The translations under genes and the position numbers were made by a program. The notes below the pieces were generated by a model, which was not told the DNA's origin, ran no database searches, and was given only the letters and a program-made list of their open reading frames with translations. This document shows positions 53,406 through 62,502 of a stretch of DNA of 64,000 bases, one piece after another; position 1 is the stretch's first letter, and every line of letters begins with the position of its first letter. The DNA comes from Arcanobacterium bovis (GTDB lineage Bacteria; Actinomycetota; Actinomycetes; Actinomycetales; Actinomycetaceae), in NCBI RefSeq assembly GCF_004331995.1, contig NZ_SJDT01000003.1:124001-188000 (forward strand), written 5' to 3'.

Positions 53406-55760
53406 CTAGACTTCGTTCAATGACGGCGCCACATGCTCATCCCAATACTCGCGTGTAGCAGCGCGCAAGGACTCGATATCGTCGTCATTATGCAATACAT
53501 AGTCTGCTACCTCTTCGCGTTCCTCGTCAGTAATCCGAGTGTCAAGACGTGCCCAAGCATCTTCTCGGGAAAGACCTTTCTCCTCCATCAAGCGCTCCAC
53601 GCGTCGTTCGACGGGTGCAGACACCGTAATCACTTGGTCAAAACGGCTCGCCAACCCCGATTCGACAAGGAGCGGCACGGTCACTACCGCAACGCTTTCT
53701 TCGCCGATTTCACGCGAAATGCGGTCAATCTCGTCGATGATTCGCGGATGCATGATTTCTTCAAGCCGCAATCGAGCCTCACGCGAAGCGAACACAAGCC
53801 GACCGAGCGCGCTACGATCCACTTCACCATCAGCTGAGACAATGTCCTCACCAAAGACTGCTCGGATTTCATCTTGCACTTGCTCGTCGTTCGTTAAGAC
53901 ATCTCGCGAGATTTCATCTGCGTCAATAACGACCGCACCGAGTTTCGCTAGCTCATCAGCAACCAAAGAAGCTCCGGCTGCCGCACCGCCAGTGACGGCG
54001 ATTCGCAGTTTTGGCATTCCCGCTTGGGCTTCGAGCACTGCTGCCGTCGTCGGGGTATGAGTCTCAAATTCGGGTTCGGTGCCAGGCTCGAACTCTGGAG
54101 AGATAACGAAACCTTCCACATCTTCGTCGGGATCTTCCGCGCGTCGTTCATACTCTTCAGCAGGAAGAACACGCTTCCACTGGCGCGTACGAATCGGCTT
54201 CGCTGCACCTGCGTCCTCACGCAATGCTTGGATAACCATCAGCATCTGCACGAACGTCATAAGAACCACTGGGAAACCGACCACAATAATCACTTCTTGA
54301 AGTGCGGTTAGACCATTCTCTCCAGCGGTGAGCAGGATCGAGGCACATACGCCACCAATGGAAAGTCCCCAGAACACCCGCTGCTTCAGTGGCGACAAAT
54401 CTTCATGACCATTCGCCATCGCGTCCATCACCAATGCGCCCGAATCAATCGAGGTGATAAAGAACAGAAGGACGACGACGAGCGCGAGCACCGCCGTCGC
54501 CTGATACCACGGGAAGCCGTGCAAAAACTGGAACAGCGCTGCTTGAACGTTTCCCTCGTCAACAATCGTCTTCGCGAGCGCGCCACCTGTGCCGGAAGTA
54601 GGAGCTGAAGCGCGATCCTGCACAACGGCGTTGTAGCCGTAGATTGCCATCCAGATCATCACGAAGATGCTTGGCACGCCCATCGTACCCAGCACAAACT
54701 CCCGAATTGTACGCCCTTTGGAAATCTTAGCCACGAACATTCCCACGAACGGCGCCCAAGTAACAGTCCAAGCCCAGTAGAACACAGTCCATTGGCCAGA
54801 CCATTGACCATTACCACCTAAGTCGTTAAAGAATGACAGCGTGGGCAGGTGCGAAATATACCCACCGATGGATTCCACCATCGCTCGCATTGTGCCCATT
54901 GTGGAGCCAAAAAGGAGCACAAAGATCATCAAGATGGTGGCAAGTACGATATTGATGTACGACAGGCGTTTGACGCCTTTGTCCATACCCGCGATCACAG
55001 ATCCAAGCGCTACACCAGTGATAATCGCCAAGATTAGAGCCTGTACCCAAGGAGCTACCGGGACTCCGAGCACATAATTTGCGCCCGAGTTGATCTGCAA
55101 CGCGCCAAAACCTACCGACACCGACAAACCGAACACGGTTGCGACAATCGCTAGAATGTCGATTATTTTGCCTACAGGGCCATGGATTCCGTCGCCGAGT
55201 AGCGGCTGAAAGGCCGAAGAAACGCGCGGCGGAAGTTTGCGCTTGTATGTGAAGTATCCGAATGCCAAGCCAGGGACGACGAAAATTGCCCACATATGCA
55301 GGGTAAAGTGGAAATTGGCAATCGCCATAGCATCAGACAACGCGCGATCACTGAAGGCCGCGGTACCCTCGAGCGGAGGCTTCGCATAATGAGTCATTGG
55401 CTCGGCGATGCCCCAGAACATCAGCACAGCGCCAACTCCGGCGGCAAACAGCATGCCAAACCATGCCACGCCTGAATACTCAGGTTTGGAATCGTCGTCG
55501 CCAATCTTGATGCGGCCATAGCGGGAGGCGGCGAGCACAAGCGAAAAAATCACGAGAAGCGTGACCGACAGGGTGAAAAACCAGCCGAGGTCGTAGCGGA
55601 TAAACGTGGCAAGATGCCCAAAGAATTTTTGCACCGGCCCTGGGAAAATCGCCATGAGCGCAGTAAACAGAATTACCACAAAGGCAGATCCAAAAAAGAT
55701 CCCAGGTGAAGTTCGTAGTCCCAGCAGGTCGTGTAAGCGTTTCGCAGTTTCTTTCATCAT
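53406..55760 (-). CDS. BCCT transporter fused to a degenerate dephospho-CoA-kinase-like domain
   Basis: A single 784-codon frame. Residues 1-525 are a 12-span betaine/carnitine/choline transporter: AAGVGAVLMFWGIAEPMTHYAKPP and the Trp-rich TM8 motif FYWAWTVTWAPFVGMFVAKISKGRTIREF. A charged linker (about 525-580, rich in E, P, D) follows. Residues 582-784 have the CoaE layout: nucleotide loop, VVIDADEISRDVL, IMHPRIIDEID, VVTVPLLVESG and RLDTRITDEEREEVADYVLHND. The Walker A reads GGAAAGAS (591-598) instead of GGIGSGKS, so the catalytic lysine is Ala597 and kinase activity is unlikely. The domain may sense CoA or nucleotides and gate transport. Confidence 0.9.
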   Translation of the reverse strand: MMKETAKRLHDLLGLRTSPGIFFGSAFVVILFTALMAIFPGPVQKFFGHLATFIRYDLGWFFTLSVTLLVIFSLVLAASRYGRIKIGDDDSKPEYSGVAWFGMLFAAGVGAVLMFWGIAEPMTHYAKPPLEGTAAFSDRALSDAMAIANFHFTLHMWAIFVVPGLAFGYFTYKRKLPPRVSSAFQPLLGDGIHGPVGKIIDILAIVATVFGLSVSVGFGALQINSGANYVLGVPVAPWVQALILAIITGVALGSVIAGMDKGVKRLSYINIVLATILMIFVLLFGSTMGTMRAMVESIGGYISHLPTLSFFNDLGGNGQWSGQWTVFYWAWTVTWAPFVGMFVAKISKGRTIREFVLGTMGVPSIFVMIWMAIYGYNAVVQDRASAPTSGTGGALAKTIVDEGNVQAALFQFLHGFPWYQATAVLALVVVLLFFITSIDSGALVMDAMANGHEDLSPLKQRVFWGLSIGGVCASILLTAGENGLTALQEVIIVVGFPVVLMTFVQMLMVIQALREDAGAAKPIRTRQWKRVLPAEEYERRAEDPDEDVEGFVISPEFEPGTEPEFETHTPTTAAVLEAQAGMPKLRIAVTGGAAAGASLVADELAKLGAVVIDADEISRDVLTNDEQVQDEIRAVFGEDIVSADGEVDRSALGRLVFASREARLRLEEIMHPRIIDEIDRISREIGEESVAVVTVPLLVESGLASRFDQVITVSAPVERRVERLMEEKGLSREDAWARLDTRITDEEREEVADYVLHNDDDIESLRAATREYWDEHVAPSLNEV

Positions 55761-56036
55761 TCTTTATCTGGTAGACGGAGGCTACGCCACTGGGATTTGT
55801 CCCGACGACGACGCCTTGGTGCACTTTGGGCACGTTGTGACCCTACCGGAAGAGTGCGTTGGCTTTCACGTTTTTAGTTTCGCACTCAGAAAACATACGG
55901 GCAGAGAACATACGGAACAATATGATCTGACGATGATCCAGAACGTAACCACCTAATTATCCACCGATTAACCGCTCATTTATCTAGCAATATCGTCTAG
56001 GTATGCTGAAAAAGATCCAGCGAGGCTCATACAATT

Positions 56037-57236
56037 CTAGTTTGTGAGCGGATGATGCATGCCAGGGCTGGTCGCATCAATGGGTAGGAACGTGTAACCG
56101 TTCGCCAAACCCCATTCGATTATCCGCGCCACGGCATCCACACTGTAGGATTTGGTGTCATGTTGAAGCACCATCGACACATCATGTCGTGCAATACCTT
56201 GCACCACATTGGTAAATACTTGGTCGGCTGTGTGTACGCTACCGGCGTCGCCACTTTCAACGTTCCAATCGAAATAGTAAAAACCACGCTTGGTCAATTC
56301 GTTGGTAATCGTCGTCATAATTCCCGGATTAAAGCGACTCACCGTGTTGGAGCTACCGCCCGGAAGGCGAACTAGATTCGACCGCTTGCCGGTTTGAGCT
56401 TCAATAATATTATTGATGGCATCCAAATCCGCCATATAGGCATCGAGACTACTGTAGACCTGCCGATAGTTATGCGTGAGGGTGTGAATCGCTACTGTGT
56501 GTCCCTCGTGAGCTTCGCGCGCCATGAGCGACAGATCACCGAAGCCGGTGACAAAGAACGTCGCTTTCACGTTATGCGCCTTCAACACGTCCAACAGACG
56601 CGCAGTTTGGTTACTTGGCCCGTCGTCAAAGGTCAGGTACACAACCTTATGCCTCACCTGAGTCACGCGTGGCGGTATCACCGTGACCTCGCGGCTTACA
56701 CTCGCCGACTTCCCTGCTTTATTCGTCACTTCATACGTCACAACATATTTTCCAGGTGTATGCGAATCGACGGCGCCAGAAACCTTCACTTCCGACGTTA
56801 AATCGCCATCGACGTCGTCCTGCGCTGTTACGCCCGGATCAACGAAATCTGAGCCGGCCTCCAGCGTTGGTGCGGCTTCGCCGTTCAACTTCAACTCGGG
56901 CGGCGTGGTATCAACGACGTGTACAGTGCGAGTCGCTTCACCGTGCCACCAGCCCCAGCTCGCTGAATACGTGATGGTAGTGTCACCCACGCGATCGGTA
57001 CGTACTTCCTCCGACGCCGACACTGGCAACTCAGCGATCGACTCCGGAAAATGTTTCGCCCCTATATGAGCGGAAGCGCCCGGATCAGTGAATTTCTGCC
57101 CCACACCAACGTTGATTTCGGCTTCGCCGCGCAGTTCTACGCGTACACGCAGCGGATTAACGACGGCGAGTAGCACCGCCACCAGCACTAAGATTGCGGC
57201 ACCTACTAGGGCGATAACATATCGGCGTTTCATCAC
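56037..57236 (-). CDS. Membrane-anchored polysaccharide deacetylase with Ig-like domains
   Basis: The 399-residue protein has an N-terminal signal-anchor (YVIALVGAAILVLVAVLLAVV) and two DUF5011-type Ig domains (about 35-105 and 112-190; the second is PPELKLNGEAAPTLEAGSDFVDPG). The C-terminal CE4 NodB domain shows YLTFDDGPSNQTARLL, the metal-site HTLTH, LVRLPGGSSN and VLQHDTK. It probably deacetylates peptidoglycan GlcNAc or another wall glycan outside the membrane. It is isolated; a 14-bp palindrome lies 45 bp upstream of its start. Confidence 0.92.
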   Translation of the reverse strand: MMKRRYVIALVGAAILVLVAVLLAVVNPLRVRVELRGEAEINVGVGQKFTDPGASAHIGAKHFPESIAELPVSASEEVRTDRVGDTTITYSASWGWWHGEATRTVHVVDTTPPELKLNGEAAPTLEAGSDFVDPGVTAQDDVDGDLTSEVKVSGAVDSHTPGKYVVTYEVTNKAGKSASVSREVTVIPPRVTQVRHKVVYLTFDDGPSNQTARLLDVLKAHNVKATFFVTGFGDLSLMAREAHEGHTVAIHTLTHNYRQVYSSLDAYMADLDAINNIIEAQTGKRSNLVRLPGGSSNTVSRFNPGIMTTITNELTKRGFYYFDWNVESGDAGSVHTADQVFTNVVQGIARHDVSMVLQHDTKSYSVDAVARIIEWGLANGYTFLPIDATSPGMHHPLTN

Positions 57237-57280
57237 TGCTCACTATACGTAATATGGTTTGAGCCAAGATACCCAGACTC

Positions 57281-57294
57281 TCGTAACGTTACGA
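57281..57294. promoter_or_regulatory. 14-bp perfect palindrome upstream of the deacetylase
   Basis: TCGTAACGTTACGA is a perfect 14-bp palindrome, 45 bp before the deacetylase start. It is a candidate dimeric-repressor operator. The rest of 57237-57548 is AT-rich and holds a TATAAT (57384-57389) and a 20-codon frame, described separately. Confidence 0.35.
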
Positions 57295-57414
57295 TTTTGC
57301 AATATTTCTTACAAAGGAAAAGGGTTGCTTTTTCGAGTCAAGTCCTAAAATTTCGGCAGCGATAATCCTAAATTTGTGGCGATTATAATCCCCAATTTAT
57401 AGAGATGGGGTCAG

Positions 57415-57496
57415 ATGATGAGTGAAATTAGGACATTAAACACCCCGGCATATGAAGCCCGAATATCACTGTGCTAGGCTCTTCGTCAAAGAGCCT
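57415..57496 (+). promoter_or_regulatory. Possible leader peptide plus hairpin before the small membrane gene
   Basis: Downstream of TATAAT (57384) and GGGGT, a 20-codon frame runs from ATG 57415 to TAG 57477 and ends in Leu-Cys. Its stop codon is the first base of a hairpin (AGGCTCTT, 57476-57483, with AAGAGCCT, 57489-57496) followed by TTTAG. The gene for an 81-residue membrane protein starts 52 bp later. The layout resembles transcription attenuation but the stem is short. Confidence 0.3.
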
Positions 57497-57548
57497 TTAG
57501 AGGCGAACAGTGCCATAACAACAGGGCCATAACGTCGTGAGGTGAATT

Positions 57549-57794
57549 ATGATGAGTATAGAACCGAAACGAATGTATTGGACGGGGATGATCGTCGGCC
57601 TTTTGAGCATCCCTTTCTTCGCCCTTATCGTCCCGCAGATTGCTGCGCTTTATATCTGCCAAGATGAGCTGCGCAAAAACCCTGACGTCAAGTGGCCAAG
57701 CGTGCTCGGTATAGTTGCCGCATCGATAGCCTCCGTCATCGTCGCGCTCATCCTATTAAGAGTCCTTTCTACAATCGTCTGGCCAGTAGATTAG
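57549..57794 (+). CDS. Small two-span membrane protein, unknown
   Basis: The 81-residue protein has two clear membrane helices (WTGMIVGLLSIPFFALIVPQIAALYI and VLGIVAASIASVIVALILLRVLSTIVW) joined by a short charged loop (CQDELRKNPDVKW). AGGTGA precedes ATG 57549 at normal spacing, which supports expression. I do not recognise the family. It is the only rightward gene near here and is preceded by a possible leader frame and hairpin. Confidence 0.65.
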   Translation: MMSIEPKRMYWTGMIVGLLSIPFFALIVPQIAALYICQDELRKNPDVKWPSVLGIVAASIASVIVALILLRVLSTIVWPVD

Positions 57795-57960
57795 TAACTT
57801 CTGTGCTCGAGAACGCTCAGATTATTGCGTTCACAAGCCAAAATACGCTTCCCAAGACAGCAAAAAGGACGCCCACTTTATATCAAAATGAGCGCCCTTC
57901 AAGTGCCGGTAAGTATGCATAGCAAGCTTACCAGCACAACTTACTCAGCCTCACGAATGA

Positions 57961-57994
57961 GAAAGCCGAACGGCTTGTTCACCGTTCGGCTTTC
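57961..57994 (-). terminator. tmRNA terminator
   Basis: GAAAGCCGAACGG (57961-57973) pairs with CCGTTCGGCTTTC (57982-57994), a 13-bp stem. It lies 7 nt beyond the 3' end of tmRNA and is followed leftward by TCATTC. The 166 bp between it and the small membrane gene hold nothing else that I can identify. Confidence 0.75.
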
Positions 57995-58001
57995 GTTACT
58001 G

Positions 58002-58370
58002 TGGAGATGCAGGGAATTGAACCCTGGTCCGATAGCGCAAAACCCAAGTCTTCTCCGGGTGCAGTTTGCTAAACGTTGTTTTCGGCTCCAGCACTCACGC
58101 AAACAAGTCGCTGACGAACCTAGTTAGCTAAATATGTTTTGCCAACCACTAACGAGCGGGCAAAACAGCGGCTTTCAAAAACGACGCCACGAATCTAGCG
58201 CGAAAGCAACGCTAGTGTGACGGACTTAGGCGCTCGCTCAGGCGGCGAGGGCGAAGTCAGAATGCTGCTTGTTGGCAACTAATTTTTTGCAGAGAATCGT
58301 TAAAGAGATGACTCTACATCCTCTACCCGCTTCCCTTCGGCAGTCACTACCGTCGAAACCGATCATCCCC
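58002..58370 (-). ncRNA. ssrA: Transfer-messenger RNA
   Basis: The 369-nt RNA begins GGGGATGATCGGTTTCGACGG, the near-invariant tmRNA 5' end, and its tRNA-like 3' end closes with CATCTCC plus discriminator A, which pairs with GGGGATG. The T arm has GGTTCAATTCC. The tag frame (58276 to 58238) follows the conserved TTAGTT and encodes ANKQHSDFALAA then TGA, close to the actinobacterial pattern. CCA is not encoded. It is next to smpB, its protein partner in rescuing stalled ribosomes. Confidence 0.95.
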
Positions 58371-58568
58371 ATATTTAGTTTTCAAACCGCATCACCCGAG
58401 GTCATGCGAAACTATGCACTTACACTACCGTGTTTGCAACAAAAAATCTAGTGTCGTCTGTTTTACGCCACAACTCACTCTTTGGGCACTAAGTTCCCTG
58501 CTAAGTACCCTGTTCAGTGACCTGCTACGCACCTTTTGCTCAGTACCCGCTAGCACCCTGCTACGTAT

Positions 58569-59102
58569 TTAATACCGCTGATTCTTACGCGCCTCAGACA
58601 TCGCCCGCTCCGCTTCACGATTGTCTTGACGACGTCGTAACGTCTCACGCTTGTCCCATTCGTGTTTTCCACGTGCCAGCGCAATCTCGACTTTCGCCCG
58701 TCCGCGAATAAAGTACAGCTCCAAAGGCACCACTGTTGTGCCCTTATCGCGCACTTTCAAGGCGAGCGAGCGAATCTCATCCCGATGCAACAAAAGCTTG
58801 CGCTTTTGAGTCGGCCGATGATTGGTCCACGAACCCATCGCGTAGATCGGAATATTGGCGCCGATGAGCCACGCTTCACCGTGACGGTCAAACTCGATCC
58901 ATGCCTCGGTAAGCGAAGCTCTACCCATTCGCAAAGCCTTGACTTCCGTGCCCGAGAGCACCAGCCCCGCTTCATAAACCTTATCGATGTGATAATCGTG
59001 GCGCGCCTTCTTATTGCGCGCGATCACGTGTTTGGCATCGGCCTCCGCTTTAGCCTTCTGCGCAGGAGTAAGTTTCGGCGCAGATTGACTCTTCTTAGCC
59101 AT
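58569..59102 (-). CDS. smpB: tmRNA-binding protein SmpB
   Basis: SmpB delivers tmRNA to stalled ribosomes and mimics the anticodon arm. The core NKKARHDYHIDKVYEAGLVLSGTEVKALRMGRASL, YAMGSWTNHRPTQKRKLLLHRDEI and FIRGRAKVEIALARGKHEWDKRETLRRR are canonical. At 177 residues it carries a basic N-terminal extension (KKSQSAPKLTPAQKAKAEAD) of about 20 residues. GGAGGAG precedes ATG 59102. tmRNA lies 198 bp downstream on the same strand, across a stretch of short degenerate repeats with no gene. Confidence 0.96.
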   Translation of the reverse strand: MAKKSQSAPKLTPAQKAKAEADAKHVIARNKKARHDYHIDKVYEAGLVLSGTEVKALRMGRASLTEAWIEFDRHGEAWLIGANIPIYAMGSWTNHRPTQKRKLLLHRDEIRSLALKVRDKGTTVVPLELYFIRGRAKVEIALARGKHEWDKRETLRRRQDNREAERAMSEARKNQRY

Positions 59103-59352
59103 GCGAATCTCCTCCTCAATGCATGTAAAGTCATCTTCATACAGCGTACGTGCTGCAATAAAATACTAGGCATTACTTTAACAACAGAAGCGCCCGCGCG
59201 TCGAACTGCGCACGCGCCACTTACGCACCTTCCATGTGTGCAACTACCACGCAACGCAATCACTCACCGCGCTAGACATTCGCTCCCGCACACAACCTAG
59301 CGCTCGCACAACCCAGTGCTCACGCAGCACGTCAGCAAAACCGCACCACGTG

Positions 59353-60684
59353 TCAGTAGTCGCGCTGCGTAAAGCCCGGAAGTGTCATCGGATCGATAGC
59401 GACGCCGTCTTTCCATACTTCGTAGTGAACGTGGCAACCTGTCACGCGACCCGTCTGACCAGTCGTACCGATCACCTGACCTTGGCTCACCTGCTGCCCT
59501 ACCTGCACACCGATAGTCGTAAGGTGGAGGTGCACAGTAATCCATGACGACCCATTCACCACGCCGTGGTTGATCCACACTTGGTTTCCGCCGAAGCCAC
59601 CTACCGATGCTGGCACTGTTTTCACGACGACGCCGCCCGCGCCTGCACGCTGAACCTCGCCACACGGCGAACGCAAGTCCACGCCCTCGTGATACGTCCA
59701 TGAACCCGTCACCGGATGGTAACGCCTACCCATTGGGGACGTAACGTACATCGGAGCAGGAATCGGCGGGTGTAGCCAATAGGCACCACCGGAGGTATTT
59801 GCATCTCCGCCACCGTTTTGCCCGGCTGCCGCAGCCGCCGCAGCTGCTTCAGCAGCTTTTCGCCGGTTTTCTGCATCGATTTTCGCAATTTCAGAAGCAA
59901 TTGCTTGCTGTTCTGCTTGAGTTTGCAGAATCGAAGCATTCGTTACAGTTTTCAGATTTTCAAGCGCCTGGTGCTGCTGGTCGATGTTCACCAATAGAGC
60001 GTCAAGTTCTTTGCGCTTCTGATCGGCAGTAGCTTTTCGCGCTTTATTCTCAGCTACCAATGCGTCAGCCTTGGCCTTGAGCTCCGCGATCGTACTTTCC
60101 ACGGCGCTCTGGCGAGCTTGGCGGTTCTTGGCACTCGCCGTCGCCTGCTCGTGGGCAGTCAAAGCGGTGGTTTGGGTACGAGAGATGGCAGAATTTATGC
60201 GATAAGAATCGACGAAATCTTGCGCGGAACTCGAACCGAATACGAGGTCGACGGCGCTTGGGCCAGTCTCGCCCCGATAGGTTGCGCGAGCAAACTCCCC
60301 TAGTGAGAGGCGCGATTGTTCCGCGGCCTCTTTCGCTTTGTCGATATCGCGCGAAATATTTTTCAATTCCGTCTGGGCAGCGCTGAGCATTGCCGCATTA
60401 GTTTCTGCTTCACGTTGCGAGGCGGAAAGCTGATTCTGTGCGTCGAGAACTGCTTGTTCGGCAGCCGGAAGCTGCGAGCGAGTTTTTTCAAAATCAAGGT
60501 ACGTTTTTTGGATATTAACGTCTACACCCTCGAGCTGAGACACCAAGGATTCGATACGTTTTTCTTTTTCGTTTTGCTGGTTGACGAGGTCGTCACGATC
60601 CGCAGCATTGGCCGGACCACTCACATAAAATCCGGACATCGCTACAGCAACCACCGCCACAGCTGCTGAAAATTTCTTCCTCAT
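59353..60684 (-). CDS. M23 peptidoglycan hydrolase with coiled coil, FtsEX partner
   Basis: The 443-residue exported protein has a signal peptide (AVAVVAVAMSGFYVSGPANA) and about 230 residues of coiled coil (LVNQQNEKEKRIESLVSQLEG onward). An alanine/glycine linker leads to a LytM/M23 domain with HEGVD and HVHYE zinc motifs and the HLHLTTIG strand; all ligands look intact. This is the EnvC/RipC design, in which FtsX in the membrane unlocks the hydrolase. It is 47 bp downstream of ftsX on the same strand. I start at ATG 60684, with AAAAGG upstream. Confidence 0.91.
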   Translation of the reverse strand: MRKKFSAAVAVVAVAMSGFYVSGPANAADRDDLVNQQNEKEKRIESLVSQLEGVDVNIQKTYLDFEKTRSQLPAAEQAVLDAQNQLSASQREAETNAAMLSAAQTELKNISRDIDKAKEAAEQSRLSLGEFARATYRGETGPSAVDLVFGSSSAQDFVDSYRINSAISRTQTTALTAHEQATASAKNRQARQSAVESTIAELKAKADALVAENKARKATADQKRKELDALLVNIDQQHQALENLKTVTNASILQTQAEQQAIASEIAKIDAENRRKAAEAAAAAAAAGQNGGGDANTSGGAYWLHPPIPAPMYVTSPMGRRYHPVTGSWTYHEGVDLRSPCGEVQRAGAGGVVVKTVPASVGGFGGNQVWINHGVVNGSSWITVHLHLTTIGVQVGQQVSQGQVIGTTGQTGRVTGCHVHYEVWKDGVAIDPMTLPGFTQRDY

Positions 60685-60731
60685 AACAATACGCACCTTT
60701 TACTAGTCGCTTTACTAGTTGCTCATAGCCG

Positions 60732-61640
60732 CTAGACTCGCGTGTACCTTCTGAGTGCAAAGAATGAGGCAAAGGAAGCAATCAAGATTGCCGCACAAAG
60801 CAAAAGCGGCGCCAGTATCAACACATCTTTGGTGCTAACGATTTGCACCCATGTTGAACCGAACCAATCCTTAATCAGGAATTCAACCACAACCCACAAA
60901 CTCAAAATTGCCAACACCGCTCCGAACAGCGAAGCAATAATTCCCTCAAGAATGAACGGGAACTGAATCATCTTGTTTGAGGCACCCACATAGCGCAAAA
61001 TTTCGGTTTCGTTTCGCCTGAACATTGCCGAGAGCCGAATAGTTGATGGAATCAGCAACACAGCGGTAAGTACCATCACCACAGCAAGACCACCAGAAAC
61101 TAAGGTGAAATTGTTAAGCGTTCTGAATAAGGGCTCGAGCTGTTTTCGCTGATCGACGACGGATTCCACGCCGGCACGCCCTTCAAGTGCGTCTGCAACA
61201 ACCTTGTATTCTTGTGGATTGACAAGTTTGACTCGATACGAAGGTTGCATCTGATCGGCAGTCATAGCATCGGCCCAGGCAGAGTCCGCCATTTGTTTTT
61301 TGAAAGCCTTGAGAGCATCTTCCTTCGACTCGAAGTAAACCTCATCAACGTAAGGCTTCATATCCTTCGATTTGAGGAATGCAGCGATATCGTCAATCTG
61401 CTGCTGCGATGCTTCACCAGCAGCGCATTGCGCGCGCTGGGAATTTTGCGGACACATAAACGCCGAGACTTCCACCTTGTCGTACCAGTCGTTTTTAAGG
61501 TTTCCGATCTGGATCTGTAACAACACGGCAGCGCCGATGAAAAGCAGCGACACGAAAGTCACGAGGGTTACGGAGAATGCCATTGCGAGATTGCCGCGTA
61601 GACCTTTGAAAGTCTGAGAAAGTATAAAACGTAACTTCAT
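60732..61640 (-). CDS. ftsX: Cell-division ABC transporter permease
   Basis: The 302-residue FtsX has four membrane spans (AFSVTLVTFVSLLFIGAAVLL, LVSGGLAVVMVLTAVLLIPS, FILEGIIASLFGAVLAILSLWVVVEF and the C-terminal one). A large extracellular loop after the first span holds the hydrolase-contacting region; it includes two cysteines (CPQNSQRAQC). RRNETEILRYVGASN is the conserved cytoplasmic coupling segment. It overlaps ftsE by 1 nt and is followed by its likely hydrolase partner. Confidence 0.95.
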   Translation of the reverse strand: MKLRFILSQTFKGLRGNLAMAFSVTLVTFVSLLFIGAAVLLQIQIGNLKNDWYDKVEVSAFMCPQNSQRAQCAAGEASQQQIDDIAAFLKSKDMKPYVDEVYFESKEDALKAFKKQMADSAWADAMTADQMQPSYRVKLVNPQEYKVVADALEGRAGVESVVDQRKQLEPLFRTLNNFTLVSGGLAVVMVLTAVLLIPSTIRLSAMFRRNETEILRYVGASNKMIQFPFILEGIIASLFGAVLAILSLWVVVEFLIKDWFGSTWVQIVSTKDVLILAPLLLCAAILIASFASFFALRRYTRV

Positions 61641-62329
61641 TACAGCGTTCCTCCGTATGCTCCACGCTCTTGATCTCGCACAATGCGACCATCCGATAAT
61701 TCGACCACACGTTTACGTAGCTGATCCACGATGGCACGATCATGCGTTGCCATCACCACTGTGGTGCCCTGACGATTAATCCGATCCAAGAGGCGCATGA
61801 TACCGAGCGCGGTTTCGTGATCGAGGTTTCCAGTCGGTTCGTCTGCCAGCAAAAGCTCCGGGCGATTGACCATCGCCCGCGCGATAGCCACGCGCTGTTT
61901 TTCACCGCCCGAAAGTTCATACATGCGGCGGTTCTCTTTGCCGTCCAGTCCGACCAATTCAAGCACCTTGGGCACTTCTTTGCGGATCGCGTGGCGTGGC
62001 TTTCCAAGCACTTGCATTGCTAATGCCACGTTATCGAAGACGTTCTTCTCCGAAAGCAGGCGGAAATCTTGGAAAACGTAACCGATTTGCCGGCGCAAAA
62101 ACGGCACTCGACGTGCAGAAACACCAGCGAGATCTTTGCCAAGCACAAAAACTTTGCCCGAGGTCGGAGCCGTCTCTGCAGAAATCAACGACAGCATTGT
62201 TGATTTTCCCGATCCAGATGCTCCCACGAGGAACACAAAGTCTCCGCGTTCGATGGTGAGAGACACTTGATCGAGCGCAGGGGCAGCCCCCTTCGCATAA
62301 AGTTTTGTAACGTTTTCAAAATTGATCAT
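61640..62329 (-). CDS. ftsE: Cell-division ATP-binding protein
   Basis: The 229-residue ABC ATPase drives FtsX. Walker A is GASGSGKST, the signature [15 protein letters not shown], Walker [13 protein letters not shown] and the switch HD. The opening [29 protein letters not shown] is typical of FtsE. It is preceded by prfB, the usual actinobacterial order prfB-ftsE-ftsX-(hydrolase)-smpB-ssrA, with 173 bp between prfB and ftsE. Confidence 0.96.
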   Translation of the reverse strand: MINFENVTKLYAKGAAPALDQVSLTIERGDFVFLVGASGSGKSTMLSLISAETAPTSGKVFVLGKDLAGVSARRVPFLRRQIGYVFQDFRLLSEKNVFDNVALAMQVLGKPRHAIRKEVPKVLELVGLDGKENRRMYELSGGEKQRVAIARAMVNRPELLLADEPTGNLDHETALGIMRLLDRINRQGTTVVMATHDRAIVDQLRKRVVELSDGRIVRDQERGAYGGTL

Positions 62330-62502
62330 CAGTTTTCACGCCCTAGCAATGGGTATTTGTCAATAGTTACCCTATTGTTATTTATTTTGGACGGAAAAAG
62401 GCGCGCCGATACGTATAGCAAAAAACGCATATACCGCATCACATCACAATTTTGACTTAGGCTTCTTCTGCGGATCCGACAACGCCAGCGCAGGCAGGAA
62501 TA

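Noticed and set aside
53406-54017. Separate coaE gene starting inside the BCCT frame at the internal ATG 54017
   Set aside because: No convincing ribosome site precedes that ATG, and the two parts are in one frame joined by a hydrophilic linker; internal initiation cannot be excluded.
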